In this document: positions 1 through 12,639 of the stretch, piece after piece
Layout: each line of letters starts with the position of its first letter
Position numbering within the stretch: position 1 is the first letter of the stretch
DNA from: Protopterus annectens
Lineage: Eukaryota; Chordata; Ceratodontiformes; Protopteridae
Direction: 5' to 3'
NCBI RefSeq assembly: GCF_019279795.1
Contig: NC_056727.1
Location: forward strand, 1,211,002,577-1,211,066,576
Length of the DNA: 64,000 bases
Made by a program: the position numbers and the translations under genes
The notes under the pieces: model-generated
The model's database searches: none
Told to the model about the DNA's origin: nothing
The model's input: the letters and a program-made list of their open reading frames with translations, nothing else

Positions 1-122
1 AGGCTAGACTTGCTAAACCCACTTAAGATATAACATTTTAGTCACCATAATATGTTCACCTCCTTAGTCCCCTATTTTGCAGGGCTGGTCTAATTGTCAA
101 AAATTCATTCAATCCCAACTCC

Positions 123-641
123 CTATGTGCCATAAGTCTCACACTCCAAAGTCTCTGCACAATTGATCAAATCATCTCCTTGCAGGTGGTCATAAGCTAT
201 ATCTATAACCTGAAACCAAAAGGTATGAGAATCGCCTATATTCAAAGTATGTTTGGCTAAGGCTCCACATTCTAATTTCCTCTTTGCACAATAACTATGG
301 TCATGTATCCTCTGACGTAACTTCCTATTGGTCTTGCCCACATAAAAACATGGGCAGGCCACAAAGCAGGCTAAATAGATCACATTTTTACTATTACAAT
401 GAGCCTCCACTTTGAACTTAAACATTCTACCTGTATCTGGGTGCCGAAACACCCCTCCATACTCTGTAAAGCAACAGAAATTACAGCTGCTGCAAGTAGT
501 AATCCCCATGGGAACAGTGTCCTTGATCTGACGTGATGTTCTATCAGGGTAACACAACATACGTTTGAGTGATGGCTTATTCTTATATCTAAACTTAGGG
601 TGAGCTCCAGCCAGCCTTATAACTTTCTCATACGGCTGCAA
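123..641 (-). pseudogene. PLE GIY-YIG endonuclease domain fragment
   Basis: The 172-residue frame has a Cys-rich linker (CSSCNFCC near residue 50, then HPDTGRMFKFKVEAHC), the CCHH-like finger found before the PLE endonuclease, and then the GIY-YIG core: VIYLACF at about residue 87 and FYVGKTNRKLRQRIHDH at about 98-115, followed by AKHTLN. In intact PLEs this domain nicks target DNA to prime reverse transcription. The C-terminal W-I and GLNE block seen in the 40-kb copy is lost, with the end reading ETLECETYGT. Same strand and order as the RT fragment above. Confidence 0.8.
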
Positions 642-802
642 AATCCCTCAGTTCTTATGATAAATCTCTCTGAGGTGTATATCACTACTATATCTAATGG
701 TGACCATACTACCTCCATTAGTTTTCTCCACCTCTTTCAAAGTGGTATCATGCTTGGAAAAATATGGTCTTGTTCTTGTGTACCTCAAAGCTCTGCCGTC
801 AT

Positions 803-1180
803 TCACCCCTTATCAATCTCATTCTCAACACACCCACTTCTTTTCAAATTAACCTCTAACTGTTTCAAATGTGCATCACAAATAGTATCAGCACAAAACT
901 TAGACAACCTCATGGCCTGTCCCTTAACTATGTCATTAAAAATGTGCAGTGGGTACATGCTACAGTGATGAAGTAATAATACCTTACTACACTTCTTCAT
1001 GTAAAGATAAGTGGTAAGGGATCCACATGGGTCTCTACTAACAAGGACATCCAAAAACTCAGCTCTTTCAAATGAAGACTTTGCCATAAATTTAAGAAAT
1101 GAGGTACTGTCATTCAACATAGATACAAAAGCATCCAATTCACATTCTAAACCACCCCAAATGAGGAATAAATCATTCAC
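803..1180 (-). pseudogene. PLE reverse transcriptase, C-terminal part
   Basis: The 125-residue open frame begins with a DLFLIWGG-type stretch, the residues that follow the Y-x-D-D box of PLE reverse transcriptases, then a leucine/asparagine-rich helix, a FLDVLVSRD strand and an LYMKKCSK...HHCSMYP segment, which are the conserved post-catalytic palm and thumb landmarks of Penelope RTs. The catalytic box itself lies just beyond the frame and is degraded. The protein would synthesise cDNA at a nicked target. It is read together with the endonuclease fragment just downstream. Fragment, not functional. Confidence 0.75.
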
Positions 1181-1200
1181 AAATCTTCAGTAAAACCAGA

Positions 1201-1440
1201 CCCAATACACAGCTACTAATATCTGTCAGTTTTAAGGTTGAGTTTACATTCTTTGGTATTAGCAGCTAAAGTGATATATTGTGAAGTTGACAGTAGATGG
1301 CGCTGTGGGTAGTTTTTTTGTTTTTTTTTAAGGCCAACCTTAACAGAGCAGTAGTGTTTGTTAGTTTGGCCTGCGAATGTTGACAGTGTTGTGTTGTTCT
1401 TGTGGAGTCTGCACTTGCAGTGAAGTTATGGACGTAGGAT
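1201..1440. other. No feature recognised
   Basis: AT-rich spacer with a T-tract near 1315-1330 between the PLE relic and the first microsatellite. Nothing supportable. Confidence 0.5.
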
Positions 1441-1442
1441 CA

Positions 1443-1545
<103 letters not shown>

Positions 1546-1724
1546 TACACGTCTATATGGATTTTGGGCAATTGTCAAAAGTACCGATTGTGGAACGGAC
1601 AAAAATCTGATACAGCTGATCAAAAAACAGTTTATTGCATGTACCAGCTTTTTGTCATTGCAAGATTTTGGTGCAGTGGAGATTGGTAAATTTGCCCTTT
1701 CTCCACTTATTCTGATCTCATAGT

Positions 1725-1882
<158 letters not shown>

Positions 1883-2020
1883 AGCAAGGGGTGTGTGAGG
1901 AAAAGGGAGACTTGGCTCCCTGTAAAAACATGTCTTAGTGTTTTTTTTTTTGATTAGTTGGTGATTGACAAGTTGTGCTCAGTCACTTGCTGTTCAGTAA
2001 GTAGACTTATCGACAGATGG

Positions 2021-2098
<78 letters not shown>
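2021..2098. repeat. (TC)(CA)n(TA)n microsatellite
   Basis: Short TC run, then CA, then TA. It ends about 117 bp before the first TTAA element. Confidence 0.95.
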
Positions 2099-2101
<3 letters not shown>

Positions 2102-2214
2102 GCAAAACTGTTGAAGTGAATCAAGTCATAAGCCCTTAAAAAGTACTTCATGAAACCTTTGTTCAAAGTTCCTTTTAGACTTCAGGGAATACTGCTAAAT
2201 CTGTAAAATATAAC

Positions 2215-2890
2215 TTAACTCATTACATCTGAGTGACGCCACCAGGTGCATCTTATTCTTCAATTAACTCCTGCTGATGCCTCTACGTGTCAAATATTGC
2301 TTGTTCATATTTGCATCAATAATTCCAAAACCATGCTATGTACAAGGTTTTAAAAGATTTCATCTTAAAGCTTACATAATGGCAAACTCAACTACATTAA
2401 TATTTGACCTCTGTCTAGTGCAAGTAAATAGATATAAACTGTTGTTTTTATGATATTAATTTATATAGATATAATTTTCACATTTTTCTAAATATATCAA
2501 CAACCAAGAAACACAGACAGAACTCCTTAGCCTCATATGAAAGCTGTCAGTTAGAGGAAGAACATGCTGTTGACAATATGTGTGTAAGTTGAGTGGTTGC
2601 TGAGATATTGCCATTTATTTACAAAATATTACAAATACAATAGTTACTGCGTTTACTGTGACTTATAAAATTCAATTTAAGACCTATAACCTAAAGAATA
2701 CTACCACTGTAAAATAGTTTGTGCTGAAGAGTTTGCCATTTGTACTTCTTTCATAACCCCTATGATTCCAGAGATATGAACATTTGTTTGAAATGTAAAT
2801 ATATAAATTGATTCTATCAAAAAGTTTAGGCTCCACCCATTGGAAGTTACAGTGCAAACTTCTTGAGCTCCATTGGAGTGAATGAGTTAA
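2215..2890 (+). mobile_element. TTAA-flanked non-autonomous DNA transposon, copy 1
   Basis: The element opens TTAACTCATTACATC and closes with a GAATGAGTTAA end, i.e. short inverted termini directly abutting TTAA on both sides. The interior is non-coding and is shared in the same order with copies at 14958-15623, 39511-39860 and 58942-59582 (landmarks: GATGCCTCTA, TATTGCTTGTTCATATTTGC, GACCTCTGTCTAGTG, ATTGGAAGTTACAGTGCAAA). TTAA targets are known for the piggyBac and Kolobok superfamilies; the termini do not tell which. No transposase is present, so it would be mobilised in trans. Confidence 0.82.
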
Positions 2891-3235
2891 GACTACAGCA
2901 TAAACTGAGCAAGATTACATAACACTCTGAGGTATAAAAATAGGATAAATATCTAGTTTTGGTCAAAGATGTCTGAACAAACTGAAATTCTAGTACAAAA
3001 TTGTGAAATACATATTAACTTGAGAAATCATAACAGAAAATAAGAACTGTTCCCACAAGGTTTTTCAGGATTAAGATGGCAAAAGTATGTACTGCTCTAC
3101 TCCAGTAAAAAAAATCAGTATTATAATTTGGAAGCATAATTCATCAAAATTCAGAAACATCGACACATAAATCATCAACCTTAAATGGCTGAAGCAAAAA
3201 GCTTCGGTCCACAATAAATAAAAAAAACACACACA
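2891..3235. other. No feature recognised
   Basis: AT-rich unique-looking sequence; no coding homology or repeat family seen. Confidence 0.5.
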
Positions 3236-3237
3236 TG

Positions 3238-3372
3238 TAAAACAGTGTTTTTGCAGGAGGCAAACCCCCCCCCTACACCCCCGACACCACCTGATAATTA
3301 TGTATACCAACTGTGAGCTCACACAATGGTTGGGAAACAGCATATTCTCTTATCCCAACTGTACCACAATCT
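3238..3372 (+). repeat. C-rich interspersed repeat, copy 1
   Basis: Begins TTTTTGCAGGAGGCAA followed by a C-tract and an ATTATGTATACCAACT block. It aligns by eye with 46978-47105 and 49910-50040, all in the same orientation. No pol III boxes or terminal repeats are evident, so the class is unknown. Confidence 0.5.
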
Positions 3373-6300
3373 CAGCATGAGAAATCTGGTAAAGCTCAAC
3401 AAGCTGATTTTCAATCAACTGTCCCGGGGGCTTTTTCACTCTCCAACAAAAGTATATTTTTGATGAAAACGTATGCACCCTTTAGTTTATACGTATGTTT
3501 ACTATCATTCAAAATACCCAGAGGTTGTTTTCTGAACTATATTACAGTGATTAGTGTACTTAGTATATTTCTCTATCACGACACACCACAGAAAGCAATT
3601 TCTGATAACACTTTACAGTTCATTTGTACAACGTTTCAAAATGTTTCACATGACTAGGGACTTAAATACACCACATCAGCTCAGAATTATCCTCAAGGCA
3701 GTACACAGGCCAAAAGAATAGTATTAAAAAAATCTAAAATGCCCGATGTAGTTGATTGCTATTTGTCATTACTAGAATATAAAACACTCCTTTGCAAGGA
3801 CACAGTCAGTAAAGTAAATAGACTTCTTTATCAGTCTTCCATCCTAGGCAGGTATATGAGCTTTCCCAGGGTACACATCCATCATAGTAACATGAGTCTG
3901 CTTGTCTTCTAAATTTTCTGATTGGAAGTCACAACTGAAGTCATACTTTTGCAGATTTAGCTTCATTCTCTGAAGTCTAATAAGAGCCTTGAACAAATAT
4001 TTCTTAAAAACAGCTTGTAAATGTTTATGATCTCTTTCACTTAAAACAGTTTTGCCACACAGCTAGGACCTCTTAATTATTGATAGGGAGATGCCTTAAA
4101 TACAAGCCATCTTCTTCTGATATGTTTTTACAACTGCAAAATGGAAATACTTGAACAACTGGAAAAAAGAAACAGTAACCCAGAAATTTTATTAAGGAAG
4201 AAGCACTATTAACTTCAGTTATCTAAAAGAAGGCAGAAGAATTATGAGAATGCTAACCAATGCTAAAACTTAACAGAAGATCTTAGTGACAAAATAATGA
4301 CCAAGTTCATAGATGATAGGCCTAGATTGTATCTGGTACAACATGGTGATTCTCAAAAATATAGAAAAAGTGGAAAGCACTCAATTAGAATGCCAAAGAG
4401 AGCAAAAATTCCAGAGAAAGCAATGACTTCCTATAAGTTAATAGCCTATCTGAGTATGTGGCACTATCTATGATGTCAAAACATTCTTTAGTATCCTCAC
4501 TACCCTCTCAGAGAGTTAAGGATACATTTAGGGGCACTACATCAGAGACATGATGAGAATTGTCTCATTCATACTGGCAGAACAAACTGCTGTCATTAAA
4601 GTCAAAGAAAGTCAGAATTATTAATTTGTTACTTGTAGTCTGAAATTTGGAAGCCAAGCAAACCAACATAACTGTCATGATATGTTACCTGCCAAAGCTC
4701 AAATATCTTCCTAGATTATAATGTATGAAAGTATAATAAAGAAGTCTCCTGACTTTAATGGCTATCTCAAATAATAGTCATGAAAGAGACCAAATGTGCT
4801 ATTGATCAAAATGTTGTTAATATATTCTTGATGAATTATTAGTGTAATGACACATGCTAAATTAGTACAATATAGAATACATATTGGTTTTCTGTAAATA
4901 AATTAAAGTGTTTTGTAACACTGAAGTACTGCATCATAGCATCTGATGAGTCAAGTGCCATGATGCATTTGGCCAGAGTCTACCAGTATTTATTTGGGAT
5001 TTATTTGGGCCTTTGCTTCAATAAAAAGCTTCATACATTTTTTTGAAATTTTGTCTCAAATAAATGTAGTTTTCCCCAGTGATGTCATGTTAGGTAGGGC
5101 TCCATATACTTTAATGGATGTGTGTTGACACAGACACAGTAATTGGGTATTAAAGTCTATGGACGCATAGAACATTTTTCATAAGTTGATGTCATTGAGG
5201 TTAAAGATTTTCCTTACTTCTTAGTGGTGTCAGCATGGGAAAAACTAATTTTGAAAGGCTTTGTTTTTTTCCATTGTGGAGTAGAAAAATTACCCTTAGA
5301 ATAAAGATCCTAACCGATGCTTCCTGTATCAGATACATTCATGCAAAAAGTAAGTCACGGTAATGTGACAAAACACTTTAACACAATTTAATTTTATAAA
5401 GTTAAGGGGACATCATAGAATTAGGTACTATAGATTTAAATATGTATGTATATAGCTGTAAGATGGGAAGAATGCTATGTGATCCCTTCCCTTCAGCCAG
5501 TCTCTATGTGTAGTAAATCCTTGAGTGCAGATGCATATTTTGCGATCTTCCCTCTTTACTCAGACCCATCCTATCTATCTTGCAAGTATATAAGATACTG
5601 CACATTCAGTCATATCTATTTACTCTTCTACTAACCTCTATCATTGGACATACGTAGGAATAAGGGATTTACTCCTTGTAGTTGATTGCTTCCCTGGGTC
5701 CCTGTGTCAGTACACAGACACATAATGTGAGCTCACAGACTCAGTGGTACATCTCTTGAGTCTCTAAGACATATCCTACTGAGAGCAGTATGATTTTTGA
5801 TGTCAGTGTAGGAGACAGATATTAGTTTATTAGCACTGTTCCTTCCAGTCACAATGGGTACTATATCATACAAATAATACTTTTTAGCTGGTCTTCTATC
5901 CTTGCAACCTGAACTGGGTCTGGGAGAGGAACTTAAGCCACTGTGGTCATCTGCCCTGCTTAGAGTCATGCAAACCATCCAAGGTAGCATTTTCTAGTCA
6001 TGTAGGGAGGACTGCCTTCCCATATTTGAATGGTATCCAAGTCTCATTCCCTACAAAGGCTATGCAAATTATGCCTTTTTCTCCCAGAACTACTGGAGAA
6101 TAACAGTTCTCCAGCAAACCATGACAGATGAGTATAGGTCATATATGTGTATATCTTACCTTTAAAAAGGTGCAATTTGCAGCTGTTGCTGTTGTGAGGA
6201 TTAAGAAGAACAAGATCAAACAGTGGAATGTATGAAAGTGTTTGCATTACTGTATATTTAGGACACCACTGATTAGACTTCAGAGGTAACTAGGTGCTTC

Positions 6301-7122
6301 CAGTTCCTGTGCCTCTTCCATGTGAAGACAGATAAATTAAAACGAGCAATTCATCAGCAATGTGCTTATTGGGGGAATGCATGAAATGTTATCCCCAGGG
6401 TCTAAAGGGCAAGGGTCTCTGGAAATCAGCAAATCAGAGATTTATGGCTACTTTATCTATCACTTCTCCCTGCTGAGGTTTCAAAACGGTTTGTGTTACA
6501 CCAAGATCAATGTCAGCTGCGAAGGATTAAAATTACTGTTCCCATGGGACAGATAACTGATGAGAAAAAATAGCCCGGCAGACCATGCGAATCCCCCTCT
6601 ACTAATCCAAAAAAGTGCCTTCTTGCTTGTTCTACATGAATTTGATTTAAACTCATTACAACCTTTGAAGTATCTTTGCAAAATAGACATAAAAGTAAAC
6701 TGGGATATTTATACATGACAAATAAGAGATAATATAGTCCCCCAACCCACAAAAGGCAACAATAAATGGCTACAAGGCAAATCCTTTAGCAGAGAATGAG
6801 AACCTTAGTTTTATGTTTTTAATTTACTTTATTCATTCCACTGAATTATAAATACTATTTACCAATGGCATTTTGCAGTTTGAAAATTCTCTGCAGTGAA
6901 TCCTTTATGCTTGAAAAAATGTGTATTTTCTTCAGATTTATGTATGCTGGTGTTTTATTTCCTCTCCAGAGAATTTATTATTTTAATGAGAGTGTCTGTC
7001 TTACTTTTCTTACAGCAGCATCATTTTACCTAGCATATCTTCCATTCATCTATTGTATCATATAATATTTCCCAAGGAAGTACAAAGCATCTTTTCACTG
7101 GTTTCTGCAATGCTCCTTCCTC
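3373..7122. other. No gene or repeat family recognised
   Basis: About 3.7 kb of AT-rich sequence. Open frames reach only about 60-115 codons, have no recognisable motifs and show no codon bias I can see (for example 3313-3657 and 5733-5990). No pol III boxes or terminal repeats found. Confidence 0.45.
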
Positions 7123-7141
7123 CTGTTTTGGAACTATGGCA

Positions 7142-7603
7142 ACTGAACTGCTTAAAGTCCACTTAATCCACCACAACAGATTATATGATAAACCAAAACA
7201 AGATTTAATGTAAGCGCTTTCGCTGGAAAAATGTTCCAGCTTCTTCAGACTACAAACAGTAAAATACTTAGAAAAAAAACTTTTAAAACAATTCAAAAAA
7301 CGAACTGCCAATAGAGTTCGTTATCCCTCCTGATGTCATACACAAGCTTTTAAGAATTAAAGCTACAGGAGGTTACTCAAACTTAAAACACACTAGGATG
7401 CTTAAGCAATCAAAGTACCATCATTAAAGAAAATAAAGATTTTTTTTAAAAATAAAAATAACTACAATACTGAATTTGTGTACTATAAATAACACCTTAA
7501 AATTATATCCTTTACATGGTCAAGATACGGCTATGTTAAGTCACTCACAGATCTAATATACTATATTTTTATTAAAAGGTGTTTGTTCTTTACTGTTAGT
7601 TTT
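7142..7603 (-). mobile_element. Short PLE-type insertion bounded by a 19-bp target-site duplication
   Basis: The 19-mer CTGTTTTGGAACTATGGCA occurs at 7123-7141 and again at 7604-7622, exactly bracketing 462 bp. Inside, on the minus strand, is a PLE terminal signature (7248-7212): CTGAAGAA, a 5-bp stem GCTGG/CCAGC, then GAAAGCGCTT. No coding part remains, so this is either an extreme 5' truncation or a non-autonomous derivative. The perfect duplication shows a real, fairly young insertion. Confidence 0.75.
7212..7248 (-). ncRNA. Hammerhead-ribozyme-like motif in PLE terminus
   Basis: Read on the minus strand: CTGAAGA core box, one extra A, stem GCTGG...CCAGC with a 9-nt loop, GAAA box, then the palindrome AGCGCT followed by T. 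This matches the core order of type I hammerheads with a minimal stem III, a form known in PLEs. Caveats: the extra A before stem II is atypical and helix I is only weakly paired. Confidence 0.45.
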
Positions 7604-7622
7604 CTGTTTTGGAACTATGGCA

Positions 7623-8465
7623 GAACCCCCCCCCCCCCAGACACTGACTGAAGCCTTACAGTACTGTTCCACCTCATTCTTCAACCTCCCAGCTTGAAAC
7701 TCAAAGTCACTGTTATTTGATGTCTCTGGCTTAACATTTTAGGTTGTGGATTCCTTCTTTTTCATGTGGATTTGTTTTAACAGTGTATCAGTTTCAGTGG
7801 AGACAGCAGAACTAACTCTTTTTGAATAAATGGGTGCTAAGGTTACCACCTGTCCTTCTTAACACAGGACAGTCCATATTTGAGCAGCTGCTTCCTTTGC
7901 AAAAGCATGAAAAATTACACGTCCTATGCCTTTAAGACAAAAATATTTCCTAGTTTTTTTTAAATAGTTGCATAAAATGATTACTAGTATATGAAACATG
8001 TTTCCATTATATAAAATAACAGAAACAACTCAAGTTCTGCAAGACTGAGATTTTATTTTGGTAAAAAAGTGAAGCCCAATGTTTTGCATTGGATATGGAT
8101 ATGGTTTGCCCTGCAAAAATTCACATCTCCATAAAAGAATTGCCTCAGTTTTGGCATTTGAAAAGGTGACATCCCCTCTGGACAGTGATAGATTGATGCA
8201 AACCTCCCATTTCTGCCTGTAATTTTTCTTTTGCCTTCCTATAGTGAATGCATGCAGTGAGAAATTGGTGGCAAAATGTCTCATAACTCCACACATTTCT
8301 GCAGACTCACACCTGAAATGCTGTGCCCTCAATCTTTTCCAGGGTATGGACTCATTGATCTCATCCCCAGACTTATTCTCAGAGAAATAGTTGCTCTCTT
8401 GATATATGATCCTTCCCTTTCTTTCTGACCCTCTATTGTCCTTGTCCTAGTCCTGAACTCAGAGT
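7623..8465. other. No feature recognised apart from a C homopolymer
   Basis: A run of about 14 C at 7626-7639, otherwise AT-rich sequence. A reverse 100-codon frame at 8030-8332 has no recognisable domain. Confidence 0.45.
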
Positions 8466-8639
8466 GTCAGTGATTGTGGTAGGGATCCTGCCTCAGTGCC
8501 AGTGGACCAGCACCAAAACAGCACCATTGTGCAGAAAGTGACAACTAATGGTGTATAACCATGCAAACACTGCCTTGGAAACTTTGCTTTAAAATGACAG
8601 AAGAAATTGTGCTTTGGCTAAGTAAATATTCACTTTCCA

Positions 8640-8778
8640 TTCCAACTAGGCTGGTGACCCACCTAGGATTAGTTTCTGTGCCTTGCATTCATTACATGCT
8701 GGAGTAGGGACTAGTTCCCTTGTGACCCTGACCTGCACTAAGTGGGTACTCAGAAAATGAATGAATGAATGTAACATT
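8640..8778 (+). mobile_element. SINE/LINE 3'-tail-like fragment ending in (GAAT)n
   Basis: The stretch GTGACCCTGACCTGCACTAAG followed by AGAAAATGAATGAATGAATG resembles the widespread vertebrate tail in which GTGACCCTG...GGATAAGCGG is followed by AGAAAATGGATGGATGG. Upstream, 8466-8560 may be a degenerate tRNA-type head (GTGGTAGGGATCCTGCCTCAG), but this is too eroded to prove. Plus orientation. Confidence 0.4.
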
Positions 8779-9860
8779 TGAAACAGCAAGGTCATATTGC
8801 TTCTGTGCAGGGCAGTAGTAAAGGTGCAATCATATCACGATTACTGTATACATTTCTGGAAATATATCCTCATATATTTATTGAAAGGATAAGAGAAGAT
8901 ATAGGTAAGGTAAAACACAGACTGTGAGGCTTGTTTGAAGACCTTTATTTGAGTAAGCACAGAAAAGAGGGAGAGGAAGACAGAATGTAAGCTACTAAAA
9001 TGCTTATCTCTCAAAAACACTCAGGTTTAGTCAGGAACAGAAAATGATGTCACCTTGAGAAGTAGTGAATGTAATCTCATAGAAGAGTAGAGTAGAAAGA
9101 GAGTTTACTGTACATTTTTTAAAGAGAGAGAGTGGTCTGCAGTAGACTGCATTACAAGAAGTCAACATTCAACCAGTAGAATTCAGATTTGTTGGTTTAA
9201 AAGGATGGAGAACTACCAGAATATTAACAGTAGACATTAAGATTACTGTGGTCTGTTTTAGCACTTGGGTTATATTATTGACAAGAGAATAGTTACTTTC
9301 ACATAGAGCAACATTCTGACCAGACCAGTAGTAGCCATAGACTTAAAGGTCAGTAAGGCCTTAATATTCAGTTTTAACAGTATATCAAAACTTTCTCCAA
9401 TGTTGCTTTTCTTCAGAACGTTAGGCTGTCATAACAACACATTTTCTTCTTTCTCTCTCCTATCTCTCTTTGTCTCATGCTAAACCACAGCCTGTGTAGT
9501 GTATTAACTGCATACAATATCCATACATTCAAACCCCGTATCTTATTCTCTTGGTAGTCCCTGCCTTTCTCATCATCGTGAGCTAGATATTATTGCTAAT
9601 TCAGTTTTTCTGTTAGCCAAAACATCTACCTCACAAAGATTTCTTCTTTAGACAGATTCACAATTACAATTAATAACTTCTTGATTTCCTTCTCTGGATT
9701 TAACTAATCTCCCTACACATCTCTTGTTTTGAGATTTATTGTGTCTTTGTCAGAGTAGTTTCTCTGAGTGTTATCTTCACTGCTAAATGCACACTAACTC
9801 TAATGTAAATTACCCAACTTTGATTTTTATAGCAAGTCATGACCCTTCTCTAAAGTTTCA
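8779..9860. other. No feature recognised
   Basis: AT-rich; a few GAGA-rich stretches near 8970 and 9125. No coding homology seen. Confidence 0.45.
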
Positions 9861-9861
9861 G

Positions 9862-9871
9862 TCTCTCTCTT

Positions 9872-9961
<90 letters not shown>
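9862..9961. repeat. (TC)(CA)n microsatellite
   Basis: About 80 bases of perfect CA after a TC-rich lead-in. Confidence 0.97.
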
Positions 9962-9963
<2 letters not shown>

Positions 9964-11139
9964 TTAAGCACAGAAATTGTTTTACTTACAGTTACGGATT
10001 TTTGTTAACTTTGTTAAACTTGTGGTGAACTGAAAGGCATTTACCTCACTTCATGTCATTAGTGTTTGGTAGGACACTAAGGGGGTGGGAAGAGGAAGGA
10101 AAACGGTAACTGTAAGTAAAACTATTTCTATTCTTAACAGTATTTCTATAAAACCTTTCATGTTATAAATTACATATTTTATAGTCAAGCATTTTTAGTT
10201 GTTTTGTATTCGATAAAGGTACTAAAGTAAACAGATGCCGTTTTTCTTTTTATTTCTTCTTTTTAGGTATTAAGAAATGTAGTCATTACAATGCAAAAAG
10301 AGAAAAAAAAGACAGACAAAGCATGTGTAAATTAATACACTTTAATCTTGGATTGTTGAGGTGTGGGATTGGGTGCAAAAGTACACAATCATAGTATATG
10401 TAGAGCTGATATGTTTTCTCTTACTTTTACATAGGTGAATATCTGGATCAAGACCCTTGGCTTAATTCAATAACAAGTTTTAAGTGGAAAAAAGTAAATA
10501 AGAGAACATTGAATATAACAAAAAGTTTTCCTTTACCAGTAAAAGTTTCAGCTTGTCTTTAGAAGCCTGCAGCTGAGGACTAAATTTTTTTCTTGCATTT
10601 CCATGGTGACAAGCTGATAATAGGGCAATGAAAATCCAGAACACTAGTTTCTTCAGGGCTAAAAATTAAAGTTTTCTGAAAGCCTGCATGTTGTTTTTCA
10701 CATCTGGGACGTGAAAAAAAAAGATAAAAAAAAAGAACAGACACCAATTAGTAGAAGTATAGGCGATAGCATGCGTCCTAGAACGGAAAACCTCAACTTT
10801 AGATTAATTAAGATCTGTGTTTGCAGCTGTATATTTAGGACAATTGTTCATATCAGGAGGGTTAAACTTCATTATTTGAAGATGTACATATTTTGTGTGC
10901 TTATATTAAGTTAACAGGTTCTGAGGGTGTTCTAGGGGTACAGTTGAGTTTGTTTTTTGTTTGAGGGTTTTCATTAAAACAAAAAAGTCTTGTAAAATGT
11001 GACACAGGAGCCCATGCTGAGGAGAAGAATAAACTTATATAAACCTATATAAAAGATTAATCTGCCAAACATTAGTGGTTGCATTTATCAACAAAGGATG
11101 GAAACAGATATTTTAAAAAGCTGTCATGTATAGTAGGTG
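9962..11139. other. No feature recognised
   Basis: AT-rich, with several A-tracts. It may include untranslated or ORF1 sequence of the LINE that follows, but no motif supports that. Confidence 0.4.
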
Positions 11140-11175
11140 GGAATGATGACTTTTTATCATAATGAAAATACTTTC

Positions 11176-11474
11176 CATATTGTCTTGGAATATGTATGGT
11201 CTCATTATAGACAAAAAGGAAAGAATAATTATAAGAAAAATGCAGAGTGAAAATAGCAATGCTACAGGAGACATATTTGGAAAGAAATGAGCATGTGAAT
11301 TTGATACAAAAAGGATTTCAGGATGGATATTCAGCAGAGTATCATGTACAAAGAAAAAGAAAAGTACTTATATTAATTGGTAGAGGAGCTCCAATAATGA
11401 TAGAAAAGGGAAAAAAATGTTGCAGTAAGGGTCTTCTGGCAAAGGATGAGAATTGTACTGGTATGTATTTATAG
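11176..11474 (+). pseudogene. L1/Tx1-type LINE APE endonuclease, N-terminal fragment
   Basis: Translation around 11176-11260 gives LSWNMYGL, the endonuclease N-terminal Asn motif, and about 25 codons later AMLQETYL carries the catalytic Glu (QET). After that come the charged KVLILIG and KK strands typical of the L1/Tx1 endonuclease. The open frame from 11247 is only 75 codons; the His and Asp motifs further on are eroded. In live elements the domain nicks the target for target-primed reverse transcription. Confidence 0.6.
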
Positions 11475-12639
11475 TCCACATAAAACTGATATTATGGAGC
11501 TTAAACATTTTTGGGGAAAATAATCAGCTTTCAGCAGGGAATATTACTTATAGGCAGGAACTGGAATTCAATTTGCAACAACGAGGATGTTTGGGTGGTG
11601 CAGAACAGAAAATATAACAAAAGAGGGTAGATTTCTGAAGAAATTTATATAAATATTTTGTATGGAAGACGTGAGCTCAGTAGTAGGAACTTCTAGATAA
11701 TTTACATATTATTCCCCAAGGTACAATAAATGGGCTAGACTAGTCCGAAATTATATTTCACAAGAACATGTGCATTTAATTGAGAACATTGCCACACATC
11801 CCATAACTATTTGAGATCATGTGCCAATAATTACTGAGATAAAATGCAGGGTAATTAAATAGAAATGAGACACTGGTACTTCCCCAACTACCTGGTAAAA
11901 AAGAGAGGAAGTTAAGGAATTGGTAGTGGAAATGATTCTGTAGTTATTAGGGAAGATAGAAAGTACTCCAACTAGTGATTGGGATAAAATGAAAGTGGAA
12001 TTTAAAATACAGTTGAAACAAAAGAAAAAAAGAGATATGGTTGAGAAGTGACAAGAATTATTTAGAGGGGCTGTCAAATGTTAAAGTATTACAAAATAAG
12101 GGAAATCTTATAGAGCAAGAAGAGGCAGAATTGCTGAGTGCAAAGGGAAAATAAGGGAGTACCAGGATAATATGCATGAGTTAAGAAAGATTGCCGATAA
12201 GCAACTTTTTTTGATAATAACTCCAGAGCAGAAAAACTTTTGGCACAACAACTTAGGCAACAGAAAATAGAAAGAGTTGTTGCCAAACATAGGGAGCCTA
12301 TAACAAGAAAATTAAGTAGAGATCCTGTAGAGGTATCAAAGATATTTCAGAAATTTTATGAAAATTTGTATATAAACAGAGAAGTGAGGAAATCAAGAAA
12401 AAGCACACAATGAAATATTTATGAAATATTTATGGAAGACTTAAGTATGCCAAATTAGAGAGAGATGAGGCTTAATGATTAACAGTTAAGACAGAAAGAG
12501 ATGAGATAAAAATGGTGATGTATTTCTACAGGAAAGTCTAAAGGAATAGATGGTATTACGGTGGAAGTTTAGAAGTTAGGAAGGAAAAAAGTGATTAAGA
12601 TCTAGAAGATTTTCTTAGCAGTATTTTAAAAGGAGGGAA

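Larger units (their letters stand above)
123..1200 (-). mobile_element. Penelope-like retroelement, truncated and broken
   Basis: On the minus strand the end of a PLE reverse transcriptase (about 1180-803) is followed by its GIY-YIG endonuclease (641-123), the standard PLE domain order. The two pieces lie in different frames separated by stops, and the N-terminal RT with its catalytic motifs is missing, so this is a dead 5'-truncated copy. Upstream of 1200 the homology stops in AT-rich, T-tract sequence. No terminal repeat is recognised in the first 120 bases. Confidence 0.8.
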
